64,000 nt of DNA, taken from contig NZ_CP045246.1 of assembly GCF_035189165.1 (NCBI RefSeq), forward strand, positions 2,294,001 through 2,358,000, given 5' to 3'. The notes beneath the pieces were generated by a model. It was given only the letters and a program-made list of their open reading frames with translations, was not told the DNA's origin and did no database searches. The DNA is from Arthrobacter sp. JZ12. Its GTDB lineage: Bacteria; Actinomycetota; Actinomycetes; Actinomycetales; Micrococcaceae. The position numbers were made by a program, and so were the translations under genes. Of this stretch, positions 17,259 to 26,689 are shown in pieces. Each line of letters starts with the position of its first letter. Positions within the stretch are counted from its first letter, which is position 1.

Positions 17259-18010
17259 ACGTCCTGAGTGATCTGTTCAACAATCCCGGCATCACCGAAG
17301 CCCTGCCCGAGGAATTCGTGGCCACCCTGCAAATGGTGGGCATCTCCGGGTTCTTCACGCTCCTGGTCGGCCTGCCGCTGGGCGTATTCCTGCACACCAG
17401 TGCGCCGGGAGGCCTGCGGCCGATGCCGGTCGTCAACCGCATCGTCAGCGACATCGTCGTCAACATCACGCGATCCATTCCCTTCGCCATCCTCATGGTG
17501 TCCCTGATCCCGCTTGCTCGCTTCCTCACCGGCTCCTCAATCGGACCGGTAGCCGCGTCAGTATCCCTCAGCATCGGTGCGATCCCGTTCTTCGCCCGTC
17601 TGGTGGAGACAAGCCTGCGCGATGTTGCCTCAGGGAAAATCGATGCCGCACTCGTCATGGGTTCCACCCGGATGCAGGTGATCACCAAGGTGCTCATCGC
17701 CGAGGCGCTCCCGTCGCTGATTGCCGCCTTCACCACAACGCTTGTGACGCTTGTAGGTTACTCAGCGATGGCAGGAATCATCGGTGGCGGCGGCCTTGGT
17801 CGGCTCGCGTACAACTACGGCCTCCAGCGCTTCGACACCGCCGTGATGGTGGTGATCATCGTGATCATCGTTGCCATCGTCCAGATCATCCAGCTGATCG
17901 GCGACCGGCTCGCCCAGCGCGTGGATCACCGCACGGCAGCTACTGCCGGTGTACGCCGCCGCAGGCGCTCCCGCGGGCAGGAAGTCGTGAACGGCGTCCT
18001 CGGCTCTTGA
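17255..18010 (+). CDS. metI: Methionine ABC transporter permease
   Basis: 251 residues with several membrane spans. The EAA-like cytoplasmic loop is present (ALVMGSTRMQVITKVLIAEA), together with the GYSAMAGIIGGGGLGRLAYNYG segment typical of MetI. The C-terminus is basic (VRRRRRSRGQE). Translationally coupled to metN and followed 117 bp later by metQ. Confidence 0.95.
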   Translation: MNVLSDLFNNPGITEALPEEFVATLQMVGISGFFTLLVGLPLGVFLHTSAPGGLRPMPVVNRIVSDIVVNITRSIPFAILMVSLIPLARFLTGSSIGPVAASVSLSIGAIPFFARLVETSLRDVASGKIDAALVMGSTRMQVITKVLIAEALPSLIAAFTTTLVTLVGYSAMAGIIGGGGLGRLAYNYGLQRFDTAVMVVIIVIIVAIVQIIQLIGDRLAQRVDHRTAATAGVRRRRRSRGQEVVNGVLGS

Positions 18011-18127
18011 CCACCCATTTGTCCCGCCCAGCAGCGGACGACGACGGCCGGTAGCCGCCAGCCGTCACCCCTCCGGCGCACGCCTGACGAAGGCATGGCC
18101 GGTACTACGAAAGGAACGCACGAATTC

Positions 18128-18970
18128 ATGCGTAAGCAGTTCTCGCTGGCAGCCGCCGGGCTCGCCGCACTTCTCACCCTCTCTGCCTGCGGCGCAGGCA
18201 ACGACGCTCCGGCTGCCGTCGAATCGCTCGACCCGGCCAACCCGGAGACGATCGCGGTCGGTGCCAGCCCGGTGCCGCACGCACAGATTCTCGAGTTCGT
18301 CCGCGACAACCTCACCGAGGGATCCGGCATCGAGCTCGATATTCAGGAGTTCGACGACTACACGACTCCGAACATCGCACTGAGCGAGGGCGATCTGGAT
18401 GCGAACTACTTCCAGCACCTGCCGTACTTCGAGAGCCAGGTCGAGAGCCAGGGCTACGACTTCGCGCACGGTGAGGGCGTCCACATCGAGCCCTACGCCG
18501 CCTTCTCGGAGAAGCACGACGACATCTCGGCCGTTCCCGACGGCGGCCGCGTTGCCATCACCAACGACCCCTCCAACCAGGCACGGGCGCTGACCCTGCT
18601 TCAAGAGGCGGGCCTGCTGGAGAACATCGAGGCCGATGCTTCGGTCCTCGCGCTAACCGACGAGCAGAACCCGAAGGGCCTTGAGTTCGTTGAGAACCAG
18701 CCCGAGCTGCTGCTTAATGACCTGCAGGACCCCACGGTCGACCTTGCCATCATCAACGGCAACTACATCCTTGACGCAGGCCTGAGCACCGAGGACGCGC
18801 TCGTGGTCGAGTCCGTCGAGGAGAACCCGTACGCCAACTTCCTGGCGTGGAACACGTCCTCGGAAGGCGATGCACGCATCGCCAAGCTCGAGGAGCTGCT
18901 GCACTCACCTGAGGTCAAGCAGTACATCGAGGAGACCTGGCCCAGCGGTGACGTAACCCCGGCCTTCTAG
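18128..18970 (+). CDS. metQ: Methionine-binding lipoprotein
   Basis: 280 residues from the ATG at 18128, preceded by GAAAGGA. A lipoprotein signal peptide ends in LTLSAC (lipid-carrying Cys at about residue 22). The NLPA/MetQ fold is recognisable from VGASPVPHAQILEF, DFDDYTTPN-like sequence, LDANYFQHLPY, VAITNDPSNQARAL and AIINGNYILDAGL. It captures methionine outside the membrane for MetNI. A strong terminator follows. Confidence 0.95.
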   Translation: MRKQFSLAAAGLAALLTLSACGAGNDAPAAVESLDPANPETIAVGASPVPHAQILEFVRDNLTEGSGIELDIQEFDDYTTPNIALSEGDLDANYFQHLPYFESQVESQGYDFAHGEGVHIEPYAAFSEKHDDISAVPDGGRVAITNDPSNQARALTLLQEAGLLENIEADASVLALTDEQNPKGLEFVENQPELLLNDLQDPTVDLAIINGNYILDAGLSTEDALVVESVEENPYANFLAWNTSSEGDARIAKLEELLHSPEVKQYIEETWPSGDVTPAF

Positions 18971-19017
18971 GCTACGGCCGTATAGGTAGCTCCGGCTGCA
19001 CGTAACGGCTATGAAGA

Positions 19018-19052
19018 GGCCGGCGGTCCCCCTGAGGGGCCGCCGGCCTTTT
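19018..19052 (+). terminator. Intrinsic terminator between metQ and hemL
   Basis: A long G/C stem (GGCCGGCGG-T-CCCC with GGGGCCGCCGGCC, one bulged T, CTGA loop) is followed by TTTT. It lies between convergent metQ and hemL; the T run suits the plus strand, and the stem may also slow transcription from the hem side. Confidence 0.9.
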
Positions 19053-19079
19053 CGTTGTCTTCGCCGAATGCACCTTCGG

Positions 19080-20402
19080 TTAGACGCCCGAGGGCGTGGC
19101 CCCGGCGGTGGCGGCGGCCCGGGCCGCTGCCGGCAATGCGTCGAAGATGCGTTGCATGGCTTCGTCGTCGTGGGCTGATGAAAGGAACCAGGCCTCAAAA
19201 ACCGAGGGCGGCAGGTACACGCCGGATTCGAGCATGGAGTGGAAGAACGGTGCGTACCGGAAGGACTCCTGTGCCTGCGCATCGGCGTAGTTGGATACTC
19301 CCCGCTCGGCGGTGCCGAACGCGATGCTGAACAGGTTTCCGGCGCGCTGCACGGAGTGGTCAACGCCGGCACGGTCCAGCTCAGCGGATACGGCAGCGGA
19401 CAGCTCGAGGGAGCGCGCGTCGATGTGCTGATAGACCTCATCCGTTGCGTGAGTCAGCTGGGCCACACCGGCCGCCATGGCCAGCGGGTTCCCCGACAGG
19501 GTGCCGGCCTGGTAGACCGGCCCGAGTGGCGCGAGGTACTCCATGATGTCCGCGCGGCCGCCGAGGGCTGCAGCCGGCAGGCCGCCGCCGATCACCTTCC
19601 CGAAGGTCAACAGGTCGGGAGTCCAACCCTCGCCGCGCCCGGTGAGTCCCCAGTAGCCGCCCGGTCCTACACGGAACCCGGTCAGGACTTCGTCGACGAT
19701 GAGCAGAGCCCCGTGCTCGGAGGTAATCCGGGAAAGCGCGGCGTTGAAGCCCGGCGCGGGCTCCACCACGCCCATGTTCGCGGGAGCAGCTTCGGTGATC
19801 ACCGCTGCAATGGAGGAGCCGTGCTCCGCAAAAGCCTTTTCGACGGCGTCGACGTCGTTGTAGGGCAGGACCAGAGTCTCCGCCGCCGTCGCCTCGGTTA
19901 CGCCCGCAGACCCGGGAAGGGCAAGGGTAGCCACACCGGAACCGGCTGCCGCGAGCAGCCCGTCCAGGTGCCCGTGGTAGCAGCCGGCGAACTTTACGAT
20001 CAGGTTCCGGCCCGTGTACCCGCGCGCAAGGCGAACGGCGGTCATGGTGGCTTCGGTGCCGGTCGAGACCATCCGGAGGCGCTCGACGGCGGGAACCCGC
20101 TCCCGGACCAGCTGCGCCAGATCCGCTTCAGCCGGGGTGGAGGCTCCAAACGAGAGGCCCCGGTCCACGGCGGAGTGGACTGCCTCAAGCACTGCGGGGT
20201 GCGCGTGCCCCAGGAGCGCCGGACCCCAGGAACAGACCAGGTCGACGTAGCGGCGGCCGTCTGCATCCGTGACGTAAGCACCCTCGGCGGATACCAGGAA
20301 CCGTGGCGTACCCCCAACGGAGCCGAACGCGCGGACCGGCGAGTTGACCCCGCCTGGGAGGAGCGACTGTGCGCGGGCGAAAAGCTCTTCGGAAGTTGTC
20401 AT
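19080..20402 (-). CDS. hemL: Glutamate-1-semialdehyde 2,1-aminomutase
   Basis: 440 residues. PLP-dependent class III aminotransferase fold with the cofactor Lys in [13 protein letters not shown], and conserved [31 protein letters not shown] and [12 protein letters not shown]. It converts glutamate-1-semialdehyde to 5-aminolevulinate, the second step of the C5 route after HemA. It is the last gene of the minus-strand hem operon, and its start codon directly abuts the hemB stop. Confidence 0.96.
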   Translation of the reverse strand: MTTSEELFARAQSLLPGGVNSPVRAFGSVGGTPRFLVSAEGAYVTDADGRRYVDLVCSWGPALLGHAHPAVLEAVHSAVDRGLSFGASTPAEADLAQLVRERVPAVERLRMVSTGTEATMTAVRLARGYTGRNLIVKFAGCYHGHLDGLLAAAGSGVATLALPGSAGVTEATAAETLVLPYNDVDAVEKAFAEHGSSIAAVITEAAPANMGVVEPAPGFNAALSRITSEHGALLIVDEVLTGFRVGPGGYWGLTGRGEGWTPDLLTFGKVIGGGLPAAALGGRADIMEYLAPLGPVYQAGTLSGNPLAMAAGVAQLTHATDEVYQHIDARSLELSAAVSAELDRAGVDHSVQRAGNLFSIAFGTAERGVSNYADAQAQESFRYAPFFHSMLESGVYLPPSVFEAWFLSSAHDDEAMQRIFDALPAAARAAATAGATPSGV

Positions 20403-21386
20403 TTACTCGTTCTCCTTCAGCCAGGTGGCCAGTTCGGCTGCCCAGTAGGTCAAAATAATTTGGGCTCCGGCCCGCTTGATTCCAAGTACCGATTCTTCGA
20501 TTGCCCGGCGGCGGTCAATCCAGCCGTTCGCGGCGGCCGCCTCGATCATGGCGTACTCACCGGAGATCTGGTAGGCCGCGACGGGCACCGGGGACATGGC
20601 CGCAACATCGGCAACGATGTCCAGGTAGCTCATGGCGGGCTTCACCATGACCATGTCGGCACCCTCTTCGAGGTCCAGCTGCACCTCAAGGAGAGCTTCC
20701 CGGCGGTTTGCGGCGTCCATCTGGTAGGTCCGGCGATCGCCCTGCAACTGTGAGTCAACCGCTTCGCGGAAGGGTCCGTAGAACGCGGAGGCGTATTTCG
20801 CGGCATAGGCCAGCACACCGGTGTCCTGATGTCCGGCCGCGTCAAGCGCGCGTCGGATGACCCCGACCTGGCCGTCCATCATGCCCGAGGGGCCGAGGAC
20901 GTGGGCTCCGGCGTCGGCCTGCGCTACGGCCATCCGGGCATAGAGCTCAAGGGTTGCATCGTTGTCCACGGCACCGTCCGCGGACAGCACACCACAGTGG
21001 CCGTGGTCGGTGAACTCATCAAGGCAGACATCGCTCATGACGACCAAATCATCGCCCACCTCCGCCCGCACGTCGGCGATGGCCCTGTTCAACACGCCCT
21101 CCGGATCCAGCCCGGCGCTACCGGTTGCATCGCGGTGTGCGGGGATTCCGAAAAGCATGATCCCACCGACTCCCAGGGCAGCAGCTTCGGCGGCTGCCCG
21201 CTTGAGGGTGTCGCTGGTGTGCTGGACCACTCCGGGCATGGAACTTATCGCGACGGGATTGTCGAGACCCTCGCGGATGAAGGCCGGCAGGATGAGCTCG
21301 GCGGCGCTGAGCCGGTGCTCGGCGGTGAGCCGCCGGATCGCGGCGGTCGAGCGGAGCCTGCGTGGGCGGTGTTGGGGAAAGCTCAC
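20403..21386 (-). CDS. hemB: Porphobilinogen synthase (5-aminolevulinate dehydratase)
   Basis: 327 residues. The two active-site lysines lie in [15 protein letters not shown] and [12 protein letters not shown]. The metal segment reads [16 protein letters not shown]: the first and third zinc-binding Cys of the classical motif are kept, while the middle one is Asp, a form I associate with actinobacteria. Condenses two 5-aminolevulinate molecules to porphobilinogen. Starts with GTG three bases after the hemD stop. Confidence 0.95.
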   Translation of the reverse strand: MSFPQHRPRRLRSTAAIRRLTAEHRLSAAELILPAFIREGLDNPVAISSMPGVVQHTSDTLKRAAAEAAALGVGGIMLFGIPAHRDATGSAGLDPEGVLNRAIADVRAEVGDDLVVMSDVCLDEFTDHGHCGVLSADGAVDNDATLELYARMAVAQADAGAHVLGPSGMMDGQVGVIRRALDAAGHQDTGVLAYAAKYASAFYGPFREAVDSQLQGDRRTYQMDAANRREALLEVQLDLEEGADMVMVKPAMSYLDIVADVAAMSPVPVAAYQISGEYAMIEAAAANGWIDRRRAIEESVLGIKRAGAQIILTYWAAELATWLKENE

Positions 21387-21389
21387 GGG

Positions 21390-22268
21390 TTACCTTTTCT
21401 TCCGTTGATGAGCGACGGCGGCAGCCACCGCGTCTGCGATGCCGGCTGGACCCGGCATTGAGGCGACGGCATCGATCCTGAGCCCAAGCTTCGCGGCGTC
21501 TTGTGCGGTACGGCGGCCGATTGCAGCTGTGGCCACATGCCCGGGCAACTGTCCCATCATGGCATGCAGTCGCCCGGCGACGCTGGGCGAGGTCAGTACG
21601 ACGGCGTCAATCGCACCGCCCCTGAGGCCGGCAGCGAGTTCCCCGCTGCTGAGCATGCCGTCAGGCTCATGGCTGTCGGATGGTTCTGCAGTGTGCGGTG
21701 CTTTGATGCGGAGATCGGCCGCGGCCGGATAGTCGACCGTTGCGTAGGCTGACACCGCGTCCACGGTCCAGCCACGATCTGCCAGGCCCGCGCGAAGGGT
21801 GTCTGCCGCGATCTCGGACTGCGGCAGCAGCGCGCGCGGGGTTCCTGCCCGTGGGGTTCCTTCCGGCAGTACGGACAGCAGTCCCACCGCTGACTGGTCC
21901 TGCTCAGGCACAAGGTCGACGACGACGCCAACGCGCTCGAGCTCCCTCTGGGTGGCTGCGCCCACCGCTGCCACCCGAGCCGGTGCCAACAACACGGGGA
22001 GGCTGAACCCGAGTGCCTCGGCGCGCTGAGCGAGCACCCGCACGGTGGTCACGCTGGTCAGGAGGACCCAGTCATAGGTTGACGCCGCGCGGAGCCGGTC
22101 GTCTAGCGTGGACGTATCCGCGGGCAGTTCCCAGTCAATGAGGGGTACGTTCAGCACCCTGGCTCCGCGGCGACCCAGCTCGGCGGCCATTTCCGAAGCC
22201 CGCTCAGGGTTGCGCAGCAGGGCCACCGTTACCCCCGAGAGATCGGGGGCTGGATCAGATGGCGTCAT
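21390..22268 (-). CDS. hemD: Uroporphyrinogen-III synthase
   Basis: 292 residues. The family is poorly conserved, but the two-lobed pattern is visible (VALLRNPERASEMAAELGRR, YDWVLLTSVTTVRVL, VAAVGAATQRELER, DAVVLTSPSVAGRL, VATAAIGRRTAQDA), and the position directly after hemC with a four-base overlap is decisive. Closes hydroxymethylbilane with inversion of ring D to give uroporphyrinogen III. Confidence 0.92.
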   Translation of the reverse strand: MTPSDPAPDLSGVTVALLRNPERASEMAAELGRRGARVLNVPLIDWELPADTSTLDDRLRAASTYDWVLLTSVTTVRVLAQRAEALGFSLPVLLAPARVAAVGAATQRELERVGVVVDLVPEQDQSAVGLLSVLPEGTPRAGTPRALLPQSEIAADTLRAGLADRGWTVDAVSAYATVDYPAAADLRIKAPHTAEPSDSHEPDGMLSSGELAAGLRGGAIDAVVLTSPSVAGRLHAMMGQLPGHVATAAIGRRTAQDAAKLGLRIDAVASMPGPAGIADAVAAAVAHQRKKR

Positions 22269-23221
22269 GAATCCGCGCTGAGCCCGGCGATCTCTGCTGC
22301 ACCGGCAGCCAGCAGTTCCTCGGCCAGGGCGATGCCGAGGGCTGCGGCCCCGGATTCGGTCAGGTGCGGCGTCGTCTGTCCACGCCGAAGCAGACGGCTC
22401 CCGTCCGCGCTGCAGACCACAGCTTCGAGGGCGAGGACGCCGTCTTCCGTGCCGGCAAGCGCACCGATGGGTGCGGTGCAGCCGGCTTCGAGCCGCCGGA
22501 GCAGAGCACGCTCGGCGGTCACCGCGAGACGGGTGGGCTCATGGTCGTAGAGCCGAAGGGCCTCGGCGAACTGCGACTCGCCGGCGTCGGCCGTGCGGCA
22601 CTCGATGGCAAGGGCACCCTGCCCGGGAGCCGGCAGCATGAGCGCCGGGTCCAGGTACTCCGTGATCAGGTTCTGGCGGCCAAGGCGGAAGAGCCCGGCG
22701 GCGGCCAGCACGACGGCGTCGAGGTCGCCCGGTCCGCCTTCGACCAGTCCGGCCACCCGGCCGAGCCTGGTGTCCACGTTGCCGCGGATGTCGATCACGG
22801 TCAGGTCGGGGCGAGCCGACCGCAACTGGGCGGCACGGCGCGGAGATCCGGTTCCGACACTCGCGCCCCCGGGTAGTTCGGCCAGCGTCAGCCCGTCCCG
22901 TGCGCACAGCGCATCGCGGGTATCGACCCGTTCAGGGATCGCCGCGACAACCAGCCCTTCTGCCTGCGTGGTGGGCAGATCCTTGAGGGAATGCACCGCG
23001 ACGTCGCAGGTCTTGGCGAGCAGGGCCTCCCGAAGAGCCGTGACGAAGACGCCCGTTCCACCGATCTGGGACAGGGAAGCCCGGTTCACGTCACCGGTTG
23101 TACTCACGCGTACCAGTTCGTAGCCGAAGCCGCCGAGCCCGGCCAGGCTCTCGGCCACAGTGGTGGTCTGGGTCAGGGCAAGCGCGCTGGCCCGCGTCCC
23201 GACGAGGACCGGATCGGTCAT
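22265..23221 (-). CDS. hemC: Hydroxymethylbilane synthase (porphobilinogen deaminase)
   Basis: 318 residues. The cofactor-binding Cys is in LRRLEAGCTAPIGA. Other conserved parts are VGTRASALALTQT, VAVHSLKDLPTT, GTGSPRRAAQL and LPAPGQGALAIECR. Polymerises four porphobilinogens on a covalently bound dipyrromethane. Overlaps hemH upstream and hemD downstream by four bases each, so the three products are likely translated together. Confidence 0.96.
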   Translation of the reverse strand: MTDPVLVGTRASALALTQTTTVAESLAGLGGFGYELVRVSTTGDVNRASLSQIGGTGVFVTALREALLAKTCDVAVHSLKDLPTTQAEGLVVAAIPERVDTRDALCARDGLTLAELPGGASVGTGSPRRAAQLRSARPDLTVIDIRGNVDTRLGRVAGLVEGGPGDLDAVVLAAAGLFRLGRQNLITEYLDPALMLPAPGQGALAIECRTADAGESQFAEALRLYDHEPTRLAVTAERALLRRLEAGCTAPIGALAGTEDGVLALEAVVCSADGSRLLRRGQTTPHLTESGAAALGIALAEELLAAGAAEIAGLSADS

Positions 23222-24420
23222 GCCCGCTCTTCTTCAGGCAGGCCCACCGTGGAATCGGCCCCCGCGATAGTCGGCTTCTCCCCGCGCTTGTTGGCGCAGC
23301 AGTTCGGCCGGCATACGTCGTACCAGGGGCCGAGGTCCGTGGTGGCCGGACGGTCGAGGATGGTGTTGTCGGCGGTGCGTTCGCTCACCAGGTCGATGAG
23401 GCCTGCCACGAACTTGTCATGGGTACCGGGAGTCGGGACGCGCTCGGCAACAAGGCCGAGCTCCGCGCAGGTCTCCAACGCCTCGGTATCCAGGTCCCAG
23501 ACAACCTCCATGTGGTCGCTGACGAACCCCAGCGGAACGATCACCACACCCTTGGCACCCGTTGCTGCCAGATCGCCTAGTGCGTCGTTGATGTCAGGCT
23601 CGAGCCACGGAATATGCGGTGCTCCAGAACGGGACTGGTAAACCAGCGACCATTCGCAGCCCGCAGCCTCGGGAACCCGGTCCAGTACCGCCTGGGCGGT
23701 AGCGAGGTGCTGCGCGACGTAGGCGCCGTCTTCGAGGGCCGGGCCGCCGTCGTCGTTGCGGGGACCTGCCGCTTCAGCATCAGCCGTGGGAATGGAGTGC
23801 GTGGCGAACATGATGTGGATCGGAGCGTCCCCATCGCCGGCGGCGACGAGGCGGTCCCGGACCGACTTGAGTCCGTTGGTCACACCCTCGACAAAAGGCT
23901 CCACGAATCCAGGGTGGTCGAAGTACTGGCGGACCTTGTCCACTTCGAGCTGCCCGTCCAGGCCTGTTTCCACCAGGGCCATGCCGAGGTCTTCGCGGTA
24001 CTGGCGGCAGCTGGAGTAACAGGAGTAAGCACTCGTGGTGACGGCGAGCAGCCGGCGATGGCCGGCGTCGTACGCTTCCTTGAGGGTGTCGGCGATGAAC
24101 GGAGCCCAGTTCCGGTTGCCCCAAAGCACCGGCAGTTCGATGCCGCGCCGGGCAAGCTCCGCCTCCATGGCGGCCTTGAGCTCGCGGTTCTGCTGGTTGA
24201 TCGGGCTGATGCCGCCGAACGCACGGTAGTGGTGCGAGACCTCCTCGAGCCGCTCATCCGGGATTCCGCGTCCGCGGGTCACGTTGCGGAGGAAGGGGAT
24301 GACGTCGTCCTGGCCCTCGGGTCCGCCGAAGGACGCAAGCACAATCGCGTCGTACTTCTTCGGCGCCATCCGGCCGTTCTCGTCTACCCCGTCGAGCGGG
24401 TGGAAAGTGTGGGTGCTCAT
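23218..24420 (-). CDS. hemH: Coproporphyrin ferrochelatase (CpfC / HemH)
   Basis: 400 residues. Core ferrochelatase segments: IVLASFGGPEG, RAFGGISPINQQNREL, MFATHSIPTADAEA (catalytic His) and VPLGFVSDHMEVVWDLD. Cysteines in AYSCYSSCRQY and, near the end, DVCRPNCC match the [2Fe-2S] ligands known in actinobacterial ferrochelatases. With HemQ next door the substrate is expected to be coproporphyrin III (product coproheme), not protoporphyrin. The C-terminus is longer than the minimal family. Confidence 0.95.
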   Translation of the reverse strand: MSTHTFHPLDGVDENGRMAPKKYDAIVLASFGGPEGQDDVIPFLRNVTRGRGIPDERLEEVSHHYRAFGGISPINQQNRELKAAMEAELARRGIELPVLWGNRNWAPFIADTLKEAYDAGHRRLLAVTTSAYSCYSSCRQYREDLGMALVETGLDGQLEVDKVRQYFDHPGFVEPFVEGVTNGLKSVRDRLVAAGDGDAPIHIMFATHSIPTADAEAAGPRNDDGGPALEDGAYVAQHLATAQAVLDRVPEAAGCEWSLVYQSRSGAPHIPWLEPDINDALGDLAATGAKGVVIVPLGFVSDHMEVVWDLDTEALETCAELGLVAERVPTPGTHDKFVAGLIDLVSERTADNTILDRPATTDLGPWYDVCRPNCCANKRGEKPTIAGADSTVGLPEEERA

Positions 24421-25142
24421 CGCAGGACCTCTGCTGCTTCCTTGGCGTCGATGCGCCGGCCGGTGTAGAAGGGTACTTCCTCGCGGACGTGGCGGCGCGC
24501 CTCGGTTTCGCGAAGGTGACGCATCAGGTCGACCAGGTCAACCAGATCCGGGGCTTCAAGCGCAAGGATCCATTCCCAGTCGCCGAGAGCGAAGGAGGAG
24601 ACGGTGTTGGAGATTACCTGCGGGTACTGGCGCCCCTTCATGCCGTGGTCGTAGAGCATCTCGCGGCGCTCCTCGGTGGGAAGGATGTACCAGTCGTACG
24701 AACGCACGAACGGGTAGACACACACCCACGTAGACGGCTCCACCCCGCGGGCGAACGCCGGAGAGTGGCTCTTGGAGAACTCTGCATCACGGTGCACGCC
24801 CATCGCGGACCACACGATGTCCGTGCCGTCGAACGTGGCAGTGCGGCGCAGGGTGCGAACCGCGGCCTGGAGTTTTTCCGGCTGGGGACCGTGCAGCCAC
24901 ACCATGACATCGGCATCGGCCCGCATGGAAGAAACGTCGTACAGTCCGCGGACAGTCACGCCGGATGCAGCCAGGTCCGAGATAGCCGACTCGAGTGCGA
25001 CGCCGTCGTCAGGGGTTCCGGACCCTCGCTTGAACACAGTCCAGAGCGTGTAGAACTGGGACGTTCCGGCGTCGTTGCTGCTCTGGGTGGAATGGGTAGT
25101 GGAGGTACTCTGCCCGTAGTCGGGGCCCGCGTTCTCGCTCAT
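24417..25142 (-). CDS. hemQ: Coproheme decarboxylase (ChdC / HemQ)
   Basis: 241 residues of the chlorite-dismutase-like family. The catalytic Tyr segment is recognisable in VCVYPFVRSYDWYILP, and the proximal haem-side segment in YDHGMKGRQYPQV; SFALGDWEWILALE is typical. It removes two carboxyl groups from coproheme to give haem b, the last step of the coproporphyrin-dependent route. The N-terminal 25 residues are Ser/Thr-rich and probably disordered. It is separated from hemY by an 86-bp gap holding a perfect palindrome, the only sizeable break in the operon. Confidence 0.95.
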   Translation of the reverse strand: MSENAGPDYGQSTSTTHSTQSSNDAGTSQFYTLWTVFKRGSGTPDDGVALESAISDLAASGVTVRGLYDVSSMRADADVMVWLHGPQPEKLQAAVRTLRRTATFDGTDIVWSAMGVHRDAEFSKSHSPAFARGVEPSTWVCVYPFVRSYDWYILPTEERREMLYDHGMKGRQYPQVISNTVSSFALGDWEWILALEAPDLVDLVDLMRHLRETEARRHVREEVPFYTGRRIDAKEAAEVLR

Positions 25143-25186
25143 GAATCCAGTCTGCTCCTGTCCTCAGGCAAATAAGAAATCAGCGG

Positions 25187-25205
25187 CTTCTACAGCCTGT
25201 AGAAG
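25187..25205. promoter_or_regulatory. Perfect 19-bp palindrome upstream of hemQ
   Basis: CTTCTACAG-C-CTGTAGAAG, nine-base arms around one C, 45-63 bases before the hemQ start. There is no T run after it on either strand, so it does not look like a terminator. It may be a repressor operator or an mRNA hairpin that sets off the lower part of the hem operon (hemQ to hemL) from hemE-hemY. Confidence 0.6.
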
Positions 25206-25228
25206 GTTATCAATGTCACACACCGACG

Positions 25229-26689
25229 TCAGTATGCGTCCAGCAGGCGTCGGGCGAGAGCGGACGCACGGTCCCGCGCATTGTCGATTACTGACACCAG
25301 TCCCGTGCCGGCAAGCCAGGCGCCCACGACCTCGAGCCCGCGCTCATCGGCCGTGGCCGCCCGAACCCGGGCAATCCGGTCGCGGTGCCCGATCGTTGCG
25401 TGCGGAAGGGCGTTGTTCCACCGGACGACGTCCCAGTCGACGACGTCGGCCTGCCCGATCCGCACATCCAGCAGCAGCGACGCATCATGCAGTGCTGCCG
25501 AGAACAGCGCGTCGTCGGCAACCTGGGCGGTGGTGTCGGAGGCACGCCCGTAGGAGAGGCGCACCACGTGGTTTCCCGGACCCGCTTTGTCTGCAAGCCA
25601 TGGCCACTTCGCGGTGGCGTGCGTGAGCGCCTTGGCCCGTACCCCGGGAGTCCCCTCTCCGACAAGCACCCCGGTGCCGCGAGGGGCTGCGTCGAGCTGG
25701 GGAACGTCCACAACCAGGCTCACCAGCGCGACGTCGGGAACCACCTCCGGCCGGTCCCTTGCCAGCTGGGGCAGCGTCGGTGAAAGCAGGTCGACGGCGG
25801 TGGGACCGTCCACGGCCACTATCACCGCGTCCGCCTCCAGGGTCCGGGAGTCGGTTACCACGGTCCACCCGTCGGGGCGGCGGGTGAGCGTGCGGACCGG
25901 CTCGGACGCCAGGAGGTTCGCGCCATCGCGCTTGAGCACGTCCACCAGGGCCGCGGGAAGCTGGTGCATTCCGCCGTCGAGTCCAGCGACGGTTGAACCG
26001 GCCGGGGCCGCTTGCCGCATCGCACCGACGGCGGCACCCAGCGACCCGTGCCTGCGCATGGCGGCGCGGAGGCCGGGTACGGCGGAGTCCACGTCGAGGT
26101 CGTCGGGGTCGGCAGACAGCACGCCGCCGACGACGGGAGCCACCAGCCGGGTCAGCACCTCGGACCCCATCCGCGCCCGGACCACCGCACCCAAACTCAG
26201 TTCGGACTGGTTCAGCAACGAGCCGAGGGGCAGCGCGCGGTCCAGCGCCGCACGCACGCTGGCGGCACGGCCGATCAGGCGTGTGATGTCGGGGTCGCGG
26301 ACGTCGGCGGGAATCCCAAGTACCCCGGATATCGGCAGCGGGGCCGCCATCCGTCCGCCGTCCGGCGCAGGCAACTGCAGCCAGGCACCGGCCGGGTTCG
26401 GAGTCCGGATCCGGTCCCCCAGTCCGAGTTCGCGGGCGAGGGCAGGGACAGTGTCCGCGCGCGTCGAGAACGACTCCGCACCGGCGTCGAGCGTGAGGCC
26501 CGCCAACGAATGGGGGGCAACCGAGCCGCCGAAGTCGGGCGATGCCTCAAGCACGGTCACGGCAAGTCCGGCAGCGGCGAGTTCGCGCGCCGAGCAGAGA
26601 CCGGCCATGCCTCCGCCGACGACGACCACCGAGGCCGGAGTCGTCGTCGTGCTTTTGCCGGCCCTGCTGCTCTGGCTACCCCGGCTCAT
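25229..26689 (-). CDS. hemY: Coproporphyrinogen III oxidase, HemY/CgoX type
   Basis: 486 residues. N-terminal FAD site VVVVGGGMAGLCSARELA, with downstream GLTLDAGAESFSTR, GLDGGMHQLPAAL and C-terminal GAWLAGTGLVSVIDNARD, as in the protoporphyrinogen-oxidase family. In an operon with hemH and hemQ and no separate HemN/HemF, it most likely oxidises coproporphyrinogen III to coproporphyrin III (CgoX activity). Starts four bases inside the hemE 3' end. Confidence 0.93.
   Translation of the reverse strand: MSRGSQSSRAGKSTTTTPASVVVVGGGMAGLCSARELAAAGLAVTVLEASPDFGGSVAPHSLAGLTLDAGAESFSTRADTVPALARELGLGDRIRTPNPAGAWLQLPAPDGGRMAAPLPISGVLGIPADVRDPDITRLIGRAASVRAALDRALPLGSLLNQSELSLGAVVRARMGSEVLTRLVAPVVGGVLSADPDDLDVDSAVPGLRAAMRRHGSLGAAVGAMRQAAPAGSTVAGLDGGMHQLPAALVDVLKRDGANLLASEPVRTLTRRPDGWTVVTDSRTLEADAVIVAVDGPTAVDLLSPTLPQLARDRPEVVPDVALVSLVVDVPQLDAAPRGTGVLVGEGTPGVRAKALTHATAKWPWLADKAGPGNHVVRLSYGRASDTTAQVADDALFSAALHDASLLLDVRIGQADVVDWDVVRWNNALPHATIGHRDRIARVRAATADERGLEVVGAWLAGTGLVSVIDNARDRASALARRLLDAY

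Noticed and set aside
19239-20753. Long plus-strand frame across hemL/hemB
   Set aside because: It spans the junction of two certain minus-strand genes and is an antisense shadow.
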